From Alphaproteobacteria bacterium (GTDB lineage: Bacteria > Pseudomonadota > Alphaproteobacteria > Rhodospirillales > Rhodospirillaceae), in the NCBI GenBank assembly GCA_015228695.1, contig JADGDA010000172.1, positions 1 to 5,635 on the forward strand: a stretch of DNA of 5,635 bases. The letters are read 5' to 3'. Below are positions 1 to 5,635 of this stretch, in pieces (positions within the stretch are counted from its first letter, which is position 1; every line of letters starts with the position of its first letter). The notes under the pieces are model-generated. The model did not search any database, had not been told where the DNA came from, and saw only the letters and a program-made list of their open reading frames with translations. The position numbers and the translations under genes were made by a program.

Positions 1-872
1 CGTTGACGGCGAACCGGGTCACCGGAATCGTCTCTCGCGGGGGGGCGATCATGGCCAAGTGGTGTCTGGCCCACCACCGCGAAAGCTTCCTCTACGAACG
101 CTTCGCCGAGATCTGCGACATCATGCGCGCCTATGACGTGGGCGTCTCCCTGGGGGACGGGCTGCGTCCGGGCTCCAACGCCGACGCCAACGACGAGGCC
201 CAGTTCGCCGAACTCGAAACCCTGGGCGAGTTGGCCAGGATCGCCTGGGGCCGTGACGTTCAGGTGATGATCGAAGGCCCCGGCCACGTTCCCATGCACA
301 AGATCAAGGAGAACATGGACCGCCAGTTGAAGGCCTGCGACGAGGCTCCGTTCTATACCCTGGGCCCCCTGGTGACCGACATCGCCCCCGGCTACGACCA
401 CATCACCAGCGCCATCGGGGCCGCCATGATTGGCTGGTTCGGGACCGCCATGCTGTGCTACGTGACGCCGAAGGAGCATCTGGGCCTTCCCGACCGCGAG
501 GACGTGCGGGTCGGGGTGGTCACCTACAAGCTGGCCGCCCATGCCGCCGATCTGGCGAAGGGCCACCCCGGCGCCCGCGACCGCGACGACGCCATCAGCC
601 GGGCCCGGTTCGGGTTCCGTTGGCGGGACCAGTTCAATCTGGGCCTCGACCCGGAAAAGGCCTTGCAGTTCCACGACCACACCCTGCCCGCCGAGGGGGC
701 GAAGCTCGCCCATTTCTGCTCCATGTGCGGGCCGAAGTTCTGCTCAATGAAGATTTCCCACGAGGTCCGTGGGCGTGCCGAGGACATGGCCCGCGAGGGC
801 ATGGAGCATATGTCCGAGGAATTCCGCAAGGGCGGCGGAGAGATTTACCGCAGGACGGAGGCGGCCGAATAA
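1..872 (+). CDS. thiC: Phosphomethylpyrimidine synthase ThiC, C-terminal part (5' truncated by window edge)
   Basis: ThiC is a radical-SAM enzyme of thiamine biosynthesis. It rearranges 5-aminoimidazole ribotide into 4-amino-5-hydroxymethyl-2-methylpyrimidine phosphate in the cytoplasm. The reading frame is already open at the left edge, with full codons from base 3. The first codon (TTG) is an internal leucine, not a start, because the family matches continuously from there (RVTGIVSRGG, MAKWCLAHH). About 289 residues are visible, roughly the second half of a usual ~610-residue ThiC. Seen in order: GDGLRPGS, the GPGHVPMHKI and KEHLGLP motifs (family zinc-ligand histidines are thought to lie in these), APGYDHITSAIGAA, and near the end CSMCGPKFC. 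The last is the CX2CX4C cluster motif binding [4Fe-4S], with Cys codons at 717, 726 and 741. All look intact. The gene ends in TAA at 870-872. A TPP riboswitch, frequent upstream of thiC, would lie outside the window. Identification is very secure. Confidence 0.97.
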   Translation, partial: LTANRVTGIVSRGGAIMAKWCLAHHRESFLYERFAEICDIMRAYDVGVSLGDGLRPGSNADANDEAQFAELETLGELARIAWGRDVQVMIEGPGHVPMHKIKENMDRQLKACDEAPFYTLGPLVTDIAPGYDHITSAIGAAMIGWFGTAMLCYVTPKEHLGLPDREDVRVGVVTYKLAAHAADLAKGHPGARDRDDAISRARFGFRWRDQFNLGLDPEKALQFHDHTLPAEGAKLAHFCSMCGPKFCSMKISHEVRGRAEDMAREGMEHMSEEFRKGGGEIYRRTEAAE

Positions 873-876
873 TGCC

Positions 877-912
877 CGTCCCCCTTCGCGGCCACCCCTT
901 CCGGGGGGGACG
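877..912 (+). terminator. GC-rich hairpin between thiC and icd, possible weak terminator
   Basis: Bases 877-884 (CGTCCCCC) are the exact reverse complement of 905-912 (GGGGGACG). This gives an 8-bp perfect stem around a 20-base loop that starts 4 bases after the thiC stop. A competing inner hairpin (CCCC 895-898 with GGGG 903-906) is also possible. No run of T follows, so this is not a classical intrinsic terminator. It could slow polymerase, stabilise the thiC 3' end, or be a chance result of high GC. The position right after a stop codon is the main argument for it. Confidence 0.3.
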
Positions 913-950
913 CGCGGATGGTATGGTGCGCCGCGTCCGGTAGTTCGGAA

Positions 951-955
951 AAGGA
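951..955 (+). promoter_or_regulatory. Ribosome binding site of icd
   Basis: AAGGA lies 7 bases ahead of the ATG at 963. It decides the start: the same frame is open from an ATG at 918, but that one has no comparable Shine-Dalgarno sequence and would add 15 residues absent from the family. Confidence 0.8.
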
Positions 956-962
956 ACCGATC

Positions 963-2180
963 ATGTCGAAGATCAAGGTAGCCAAGCCCGTCGTCGAACT
1001 CGATGGCGACGAGATGACCCGCATCATCTGGAAGTTCATCAAGGACAAGCTGATCCTTCCCTATCTGGACGTGAACCTGCTGTACTTCGATCTCGGCATC
1101 GAGCACCGGGACGCGACCGACGATCAGGTGACCATCGACGCCGCCAACGCCATCAAGACCCATGGCGTCGGGGTCAAATGCGCGACCATTACTCCGGACG
1201 AGGCCAGGGTCGAGGAATTCGGCCTGAAGAAAATGTGGAAATCCCCCAACGGGACCATCCGCAACATCCTGGACGGCACGGTTTTCCGCGAGCCGATCAT
1301 CTGCGCCAACGTGCCGCGTCTGGTGCCGGGCTGGACCCAGCCGATCGTGATCGGCCGTCACGCATTCGGCGACCAGTACCGCGCCACCGATTTCGTGGTG
1401 CCGGGTAAGGGCACGCTGACGATGACCTTCACCCCGGCCGACGGCGGCCCGCCCGTCTCCCGCGAGGTGTTCCAGTTCCCCGGCTCCGGCGTCGCCATGG
1501 GCATGTATAACCTGGACGAGTCGATCCGGGGCTTTGCCCGCGCCTGCTTCAACTATGGCATCGAGCGCGGCTGGCCGGTATATCTCTCCACCAAGAACAC
1601 CATCCTCAAGGCCTATGACGGCCGCTTCAAGGACCTGTTCCAGGAGGTCTTCGACCAGGAGTTCGCCGCTCCCTTCAAGGCGGCGGGCATCACCTACGAG
1701 CATCGCCTGATCGACGACATGGTGGCCTCGGCGCTGAAATGGCCGGGGGCGTTCGTATGGGCGTGCAAGAACTATGACGGCGACGTGCAGTCGGACACGG
1801 TGGCGCAGGGGTTCGGCTCCCTCGGCCTGATGACCTCGGTGCTGATGAGCCCCGACGGCCACACCGTCGAGGCCGAGGCCGCCCACGGCACCGTCACCCG
1901 CCATTACCGCGAGCACGAGAAGGGGCGCGAGACCTCCACCAATCCTATCGCCTCCATCTTCGCCTGGACGCGCGGGCTCAAGTTCCGGGGCAAGTTCGAC
2001 AACACCCCGGACGTGGTCCACTTCGCTGACACCCTGGAGAGAGTCTGCATCGAAACGGTGGAAAGCGGCGCGATGACCAAGGACCTCGCCCTGCTGATTT
2101 CCCCAAGCGCGCCGTGGCTGAGCACCACCAGATTCCTCGATACCCTCGACGCGAATCTGAGGAAGGCGATGAACATGTGA
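963..2180 (+). CDS. icd: NADP-dependent isocitrate dehydrogenase, eukaryotic-type
   Basis: This TCA-cycle enzyme oxidatively decarboxylates isocitrate to 2-oxoglutarate and reduces NADP+; it is cytoplasmic and normally a homodimer. The product is 405 residues, close to the ~410 of this subfamily (the one containing mammalian IDH1/IDH2, also typical of alphaproteobacteria and unlike the E. coli Icd type). Numbering follows human IDH1 almost exactly. Thr77, Ser94, Asn96, Arg100, Arg109, Arg132 and Tyr139 bind substrate. After a one-residue offset come Lys211 and the metal-binding aspartates Asp251, Asp274 and Asp278. The NADP loop HGTVTRH (308-314) and STNPIASIFAWTRGL (from 325) are intact. The start at 963 is set by AAGGA 7 bases upstream and by agreement with the family N-terminus (MSKIKVAKPVVELDGDEMTR). 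It follows thiC by 90 bases and probably has its own promoter, though I cannot pick one out. The next gene starts 13 bases after its stop. Nothing appears missing. Confidence 0.97.
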   Translation: MSKIKVAKPVVELDGDEMTRIIWKFIKDKLILPYLDVNLLYFDLGIEHRDATDDQVTIDAANAIKTHGVGVKCATITPDEARVEEFGLKKMWKSPNGTIRNILDGTVFREPIICANVPRLVPGWTQPIVIGRHAFGDQYRATDFVVPGKGTLTMTFTPADGGPPVSREVFQFPGSGVAMGMYNLDESIRGFARACFNYGIERGWPVYLSTKNTILKAYDGRFKDLFQEVFDQEFAAPFKAAGITYEHRLIDDMVASALKWPGAFVWACKNYDGDVQSDTVAQGFGSLGLMTSVLMSPDGHTVEAEAAHGTVTRHYREHEKGRETSTNPIASIFAWTRGLKFRGKFDNTPDVVHFADTLERVCIETVESGAMTKDLALLISPSAPWLSTTRFLDTLDANLRKAMNM

Positions 2181-2183
2181 GGA
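2179..2183 (+). promoter_or_regulatory. Ribosome binding site of the GDP-fucose synthase gene, overlapping the icd stop codon
   Basis: GAGGA overlaps the icd TGA (2178-2180) and lies 10 bases ahead of the ATG at 2194. A terminating ribosome on icd would sit on this site, which suggests coupled translation on a shared transcript. Confidence 0.55.
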
Positions 2184-2193
2184 CGGCCCTCCG

Positions 2194-3144
2194 ATGGAAA
2201 CTCCATTCGAACTGGCCGGCAGGAGGGTGTGGGTGGCGGGCCACCGGGGCATGGTCGGGTCCGCCCTCGTGCGCCGGCTGGAGCGGGAGGCGTGCACGAT
2301 CCTGACCGTGGATCGCGGCGCCCTCGACCTGACCCGTCAGGCCGACGTCGAACGGTGGATGGCCGGGGAGAAGCCGGACGCGGTGTTCATTGCCGCCGCC
2401 AGGGTGGGCGGCATCCTTGCCAACGACTCCTTTCCCGCCGAGTTCCTGTACCAGAATCTGGCGATCGAGACCAACATCATCCATTCCGCGTGGAAGACGG
2501 GGGTCGGGAAGCTTCTGTTCCTGGGCGCCTCGTGCATCTATCCGAAACTGGCGCCCCAACCCCTGGTGGAGGATGCGCTGCTCACCGGCCCGCTTGAGCC
2601 CACCAACGAATGGTACGCGGTGGCCAAGATCGCCGGGATCAAGATGTGCGAGGCCTATCGCCGCCAGTACGGCTGCGACTTCATTTCCGCGATGCCGACC
2701 AACCTGTTCGGCCCCAACGACAATTATTTCTCCGGCAGCAGCCATGTGGTGGCGGCCCTGATCGACCGTTGCCACCGGGCCAAGGTGGAGAACGCGGAAG
2801 AGGTGGTCCTGTGGGGAACGGGAACGCCGCTCCGGGAATTCATGTCGGTGGACGACGCCGCCGACGCCTTGGTGTTTCTGATGCGGCACTATTCCCATTC
2901 CCGGTTCATCAACGTCGGCAGCGGGGAAGAGGTGTCGATCCGCGACTTCGCCGGGCTGGTGGCGGAGGCCGTCGGCTATCGGGGGCGCTTCCGGCTCGAC
3001 ACGGACAAGCCCGACGGCACCCCGCGCAAGATCATGGACAGTTCCCGCATCCGGGCCATGGGCTGGTCCCCCGGGACCGGCCTGCGGGAGGGACTGGCCC
3101 AGGCCTACGACTGGTATCTCCGCCATGTGGCCGCCGCCGCATGA
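2194..3144 (+). CDS. fcl: GDP-L-fucose synthase (GDP-4-keto-6-deoxymannose 3,5-epimerase/4-reductase)
   Basis: This family converts GDP-4-keto-6-deoxy-D-mannose to GDP-L-fucose with NADPH, supplying activated fucose for surface polysaccharides or glycoproteins. It is a cytoplasmic extended short-chain dehydrogenase. The product is 316 residues (E. coli WcaG/Fcl 321). Seen in order: the Rossmann motif GHRGMVG (16-22), AAARVGGI (67-74), the region GASCIYPK (111-118), the YxxxK pair Tyr141/Lys145 within EPTNEWYAVAKIAGIK, MPTNLFGP (167-174), His184 (E. coli His179), TPLREF (211-216) and KPDGTPRK (272-279). Cys114 matches the E. coli acid/base Cys109. One key residue differs: the catalytic Ser107 of E. 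coli aligns with Ala112 here. The gene starts 13 bases after icd, and its stop overlaps the next start (ATGA at 3141-3144). Gmd, the enzyme making its substrate, is not in the window. The family is certain. Full activity is less so because of Ala112. Confidence 0.93.
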   Translation: METPFELAGRRVWVAGHRGMVGSALVRRLEREACTILTVDRGALDLTRQADVERWMAGEKPDAVFIAAARVGGILANDSFPAEFLYQNLAIETNIIHSAWKTGVGKLLFLGASCIYPKLAPQPLVEDALLTGPLEPTNEWYAVAKIAGIKMCEAYRRQYGCDFISAMPTNLFGPNDNYFSGSSHVVAALIDRCHRAKVENAEEVVLWGTGTPLREFMSVDDAADALVFLMRHYSHSRFINVGSGEEVSIRDFAGLVAEAVGYRGRFRLDTDKPDGTPRKIMDSSRIRAMGWSPGTGLREGLAQAYDWYLRHVAAAA

Positions 3145-4814
3145 CGGAAAATCTGGCCGCGCTGGAAGCGTTCGGCCTGGCGGTCGTCCTGGACGGCCGC
3201 GGACGTCACGTCGAGGCGGCCCAGAATTACCGCCGCGCCCTGGACATCGCCCCGGACTTCGCCGAGGCCCACTACAACCTTGCCAACCTGTACCAGACCT
3301 CGGGCCTTCTCGACGAGGCCGACCCCCATTACCGGGCGATCCCGCCGGACCATCCCCTGGCGGCGCGGGCGGCCTGCAACCTGGGCTCCCTTCTCGCCCG
3401 CCGCGACCGCGCGGAGGAAGCCGCCGCCAGTTTCACCCGTGCCCTGGAGGCCGAGCCCGGCCTCGCCCAGGCCCGGTACGGACTGGCCAGGGCCTTGCTC
3501 CGCCTCGGCCGCGCGGAGGAGGCCGCCGAGAATTTCCGCCTCATGATGGTCACCCAGGCCACCCATGTGGAGGCGCGCGAGGGATTGGGGCGCGCCCTGC
3601 TCGACATGGGCCGCCTGGAGGAGGCCGCCAATCAGTTCCGCAAGGTGGTGGAGGCGCGCCCGGACGACGGCGCGGCCCGCGCCGGACTGGGCCGTATCCT
3701 GGCGCGGCAGGGACGGTTCGACGAGGCGGAGCGGCATCTGCGGAAGGCGCTGGACCTTGATCCCGCCAACGCCCGGCGTCACGCTGACCTGGGATTCCTG
3801 CGCCGGATCGAGGGTCGCCTGGGGGAGGCGGTCGCCGCCTACCGGAGCGCCACGCTGCTGGCCGCCGACGATCTCGACTTGCGTCGGGAACTGGCCACGA
3901 CGCTGCTCGCCCGCGGGGATTTCCGCGAGGGGTGGGAGGAGTTCGAGGCGCGCCTCCGTCACGGCGGGGACCGGGACGAAGAGGCCGTTTCCTGGAATGG
4001 AGAGGATGCCGCCGGGCGCACCCTCCTCGTCCGAGCCGAGGGAGGGGCCGGCGATCTCATTCAGTTCGTCCGTTACCTGCCGCTGCTGGCCGACATGGGG
4101 GCGCGGGTGCTGTTGTCCTGTCCGGCCGGGATGATCCCCTTGATGTCGTCCGTGGGCGGCGTGTCGAAGGTGGTGGACGCGCGGGACCCCCGGCCCCTGT
4201 TCGACGCCCAGGTCCCCCTGATGAGCCTGCCCCGCCTGCTGGGAACCAACCTCGCCACGATTCCGGCGTCCGTGCCCTATCTCGCTCCCGATCCGGATCT
4301 GGTGGCCCGGTGGGGGGAGCGGCTGAAACGGACCGACGGAGCCTTGCGCGTCGGCGTCGTCTGGAAGGACGACACGCCCGGACGGCGGGACGACGCCCGT
4401 TCCGTGCCGGCGGAGGTCATGGCCCGGATGAGCGGCCTATCCGGGGTGGCGCTGTATCCGCTGCAACGGGGCTCCCCCTTCGCCGGCGCGCGGGGAAGGG
4501 CGCCGACGGTCGATCTCGGCCCCGACCTCGACGCCGATCCCGATGGTGGCGCGGTGCCGTGGATGGACCTCGCGGCGGTCATGGTTCACATGGACCTGGT
4601 GGTGTCCGTGGATTCACCCATGGCCCACCTCGCGGGGGCCCTGGGGCGGCCGACGTGGATATTCCTGGCGTTCTCCGCCGACTGGCGCTGGCTCCAGGGC
4701 CGTTCCGACAGCCCCTGGTACCCGACCGCGCGTCTGTTCCGACAGCCCGAACCCGGGGATTGGAACGGAGCCATGACCCACCTCGTCGCCGCGCTCCACG
4801 ATTTACACCGGTGA
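3141..4814 (+). CDS. TPR-repeat protein with C-terminal glycosyltransferase-like (GT-B, GT9/GT41-type) domain
   Basis: The 557-residue product has two parts. Residues ~9-270 hold about eight tandem 34-residue TPR units, with the pattern GRxEEAxxxFRxALxxxPxxxxAxxxLG repeating near 41, 73, 108, 142, 176, 210 and 244. These form a superhelix that binds protein or peptide. The last unit ends in FREGWEEFEARL (261-272), a junction usual in this family. Residues ~292-557 resemble heptosyltransferase-superfamily GT-B domains: GAGDLIQFVRYLPLLADMGARVLL (303-326), GVVWKDDTPG (405-414), VVSVDSPMAHLAGALGRPTW (487-506), then SADWRWLQGRSDSPWYPTARLFRQPEPGDW (512-541). No signal peptide or membrane segment is evident, so it is probably cytoplasmic. 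Start: the ATG at 3141 overlaps the fcl stop (ATGA). The frame is open further upstream, but only inside fcl, and no good Shine-Dalgarno is visible, so translation likely depends on coupling to fcl. It probably transfers a sugar, perhaps fucose, but donor and acceptor are inferred only from the neighbour. Confidence 0.88.
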   Translation: MTENLAALEAFGLAVVLDGRGRHVEAAQNYRRALDIAPDFAEAHYNLANLYQTSGLLDEADPHYRAIPPDHPLAARAACNLGSLLARRDRAEEAAASFTRALEAEPGLAQARYGLARALLRLGRAEEAAENFRLMMVTQATHVEAREGLGRALLDMGRLEEAANQFRKVVEARPDDGAARAGLGRILARQGRFDEAERHLRKALDLDPANARRHADLGFLRRIEGRLGEAVAAYRSATLLAADDLDLRRELATTLLARGDFREGWEEFEARLRHGGDRDEEAVSWNGEDAAGRTLLVRAEGGAGDLIQFVRYLPLLADMGARVLLSCPAGMIPLMSSVGGVSKVVDARDPRPLFDAQVPLMSLPRLLGTNLATIPASVPYLAPDPDLVARWGERLKRTDGALRVGVVWKDDTPGRRDDARSVPAEVMARMSGLSGVALYPLQRGSPFAGARGRAPTVDLGPDLDADPDGGAVPWMDLAAVMVHMDLVVSVDSPMAHLAGALGRPTWIFLAFSADWRWLQGRSDSPWYPTARLFRQPEPGDWNGAMTHLVAALHDLHR

Positions 4815-4833
4815 GCGGCCGCCCCTCCCGGCA

Positions 4834-5635
4834 TCAGCAGAACGTTTCATGGATCTCGCTGAAAATCAGGATCAGGTGTTGCTGCACCCAGTCCAGGAAT
4901 TCATGCAGGCCATGGTCGACGACGTCATCGATCGTCCGATCGGTCAGCGCCGCCAGCAACTCGTCCAGCAATTCCAGCGCCTTCGTCCCCCCACGCAGAT
5001 TGTAGCGGGTCCGCAACTGGGTCAGCAGCCAGTCCATCTGCCGCACGCACAGGATGACCGAACGCGGGAAGGAATCCGAGAACAGCAGGAATGCCGCCAC
5101 CGAGCGCGGCGTGATGGAGCCGGCCAAAACCCGCCGTGACGCCTGATAGCCGCCGGAGGAGCGCAAAAGCGCGTTCCAGTGGCTGGTATCCAACGGCGAG
5201 TTCACATCGTCGGGGCGGCGCGACAGGGTATGGGACTTGATGTCCAATAGCCGGGTCGTCTGGTCCGCGCGCTCCAGGTTCTTTCCCAACAGGTAGAAAT
5301 AATGGGCCTGATCGCGGTAGAAGGTGCCCTCGGTGATGCCCTGATGGAGCTGACAGGCCTCCTTGATCTCGGTGCACAGCGCCGACAGATTGGCCTGGGT
5401 CACGGCGTTCTCGCTCAGGCCCGCCATCCAACTGCTCATCTGATTGATCTGCCGCCACATCTCGATCGAAATCAGCGGACGCAGCGCCCGGGCATTCTCG
5501 CGGACCGAACGCAGGGACGAGATGATGGACGTGGGGTTGTCCTGATCCAGAATATAGAAGTGCGGCACCGTGCGGGCATCGGCGACCCGGTGGCGGGCGA
5601 AGAAGCGTTCCTCGTCGGCCTGGATCTGCACGATC
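4834..5635 (-). CDS. Alpha-E domain (DUF403) protein, C-terminal part (5' truncated by window edge)
   Basis: About 266 residues are visible. Full-length family members are ~310-320 residues, so roughly the first 50 lie beyond the right edge. The GTG at 5631-5629 is an internal valine codon, since the frame runs on to the edge. Family hallmarks, counted from that valine: LDQDNPTSI (28-36), RSVRENARALR (41-51), the signature GTFYRDQAHYFYLLGKNLERADQTTRLLD (102-130), HWNALLRSSGGYQASRR (151-167) and FLLFSDSFPRSV (181-192). It is almost entirely helical, with no signal peptide or membrane segment in the visible part. The molecular role is unproven. In many bacteria the gene clusters with a circularly permuted ATP-grasp protein (DUF404/DUF407) and a transglutaminase-like protease, suggesting peptide-bond formation or cleavage. 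Neither is in the window; an upstream partner would lie beyond the right edge. It converges with the TPR gene, with 19 bases between the stops. Confidence 0.92.
   Translation of the reverse strand, partial: IVQIQADEERFFARHRVADARTVPHFYILDQDNPTSIISSLRSVRENARALRPLISIEMWRQINQMSSWMAGLSENAVTQANLSALCTEIKEACQLHQGITEGTFYRDQAHYFYLLGKNLERADQTTRLLDIKSHTLSRRPDDVNSPLDTSHWNALLRSSGGYQASRRVLAGSITPRSVAAFLLFSDSFPRSVILCVRQMDWLLTQLRTRYNLRGGTKALELLDELLAALTDRTIDDVVDHGLHEFLDWVQQHLILIFSEIHETFC

Noticed and set aside
899..927. Possible icd promoter (TTCCGG ... TATGGT, 17-base spacing)
   Set aside because: The -10-like hexamer matches 4 of 6 consensus bases, but the -35-like hexamer matches only the first two. That is too weak to call in GC-rich DNA, and it overlaps the hairpin.
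918..962. Earlier start for icd at 918
   Set aside because: It would add 15 residues not seen in the family. The ATG at 963 has the ribosome binding site and matches the known N-terminus.
744..2297. Long open frame (517 codons) on the - strand opposite icd
   Set aside because: It lies antisense to a certain icd gene, has low-complexity G/R/H/V-rich composition and matches no family. It is a product of high GC at third codon positions.
1978..3126. Long open frame (382 codons) on the - strand opposite icd and fcl
   Set aside because: It is a shadow of the fucose synthase gene, with no recognisable domain and no fitting ribosome binding site.
2610..3140. Upstream extension of the TPR protein frame
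   Set aside because: The frame is open, but its translation is the Arg/Gly-rich out-of-frame reading of fcl. Recognisable TPR sequence begins only after the ATG at 3141.
3165..3950. Imperfect tandem DNA repeats of about 102 bases
   Set aside because: They are the coding consequence of 34-residue TPR units and are already explained by the protein; not a separate DNA repeat element.
3932..5005. Open frame of 357 codons on the + strand spanning the convergent junction
   Set aside because: It overlaps both the GT-like domain and the alpha-E gene in other frames. Its Arg/Gly/Pro-rich composition is typical of a shifted frame.

Overview
The window reads as chromosomal DNA from a GC-rich alphaproteobacterium. 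The Rhodospirillales (Magnetospirillum/Azospirillum-like) are my best guess, based on overall protein character: a eukaryotic-type NADP isocitrate dehydrogenase, a long ThiC, an alpha-E domain protein, and a TPR/glycosyltransferase-like protein of a kind common there. The genus is an inference from memory, not from a search. Gene density is very high, and every base is inside or within about 90 bases of a gene.

Layout on the + strand: (1) the C-terminal half of thiC (thiamine pyrimidine synthase), cut by the left edge; (2) a 90-base gap with a possible GC-rich hairpin and a clear ribosome binding site; (3) a complete icd (NADP-dependent isocitrate dehydrogenase, 405 aa); (4) 13 bases later, a GDP-L-fucose synthase gene (fcl/wcaG type, 316 aa); (5) overlapping it by an ATGA junction, a 557-aa protein with about eight TPR units followed by a GT-B/heptosyltransferase-like domain. 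On the - strand, converging with a gap of only 19 bases, is (6) the C-terminal part of an alpha-E (DUF403) domain protein, cut by the right edge.

How they fit together: thiC and icd are core metabolic genes with no obvious link to each other. The fucose synthase and the TPR/glycosyltransferase-like gene look like a translationally coupled pair for making a deoxysugar nucleotide and perhaps using it on a polysaccharide or protein. The pair sits directly behind icd, probably on the same transcript. No GDP-mannose 4,6-dehydratase (gmd), which supplies the substrate, is in the window. The alpha-E gene belongs to a separate transcription unit.

Most of the window is ordinary. The most notable sequence-level oddity is that the GDP-fucose synthase carries alanine (Ala112) where the family has the catalytic serine (Ser107 in E. 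coli), although the Tyr, Lys, Cys and His active-site residues are all present. I see no CRISPR, insertion sequence, tRNA, rRNA or clearly novel system.
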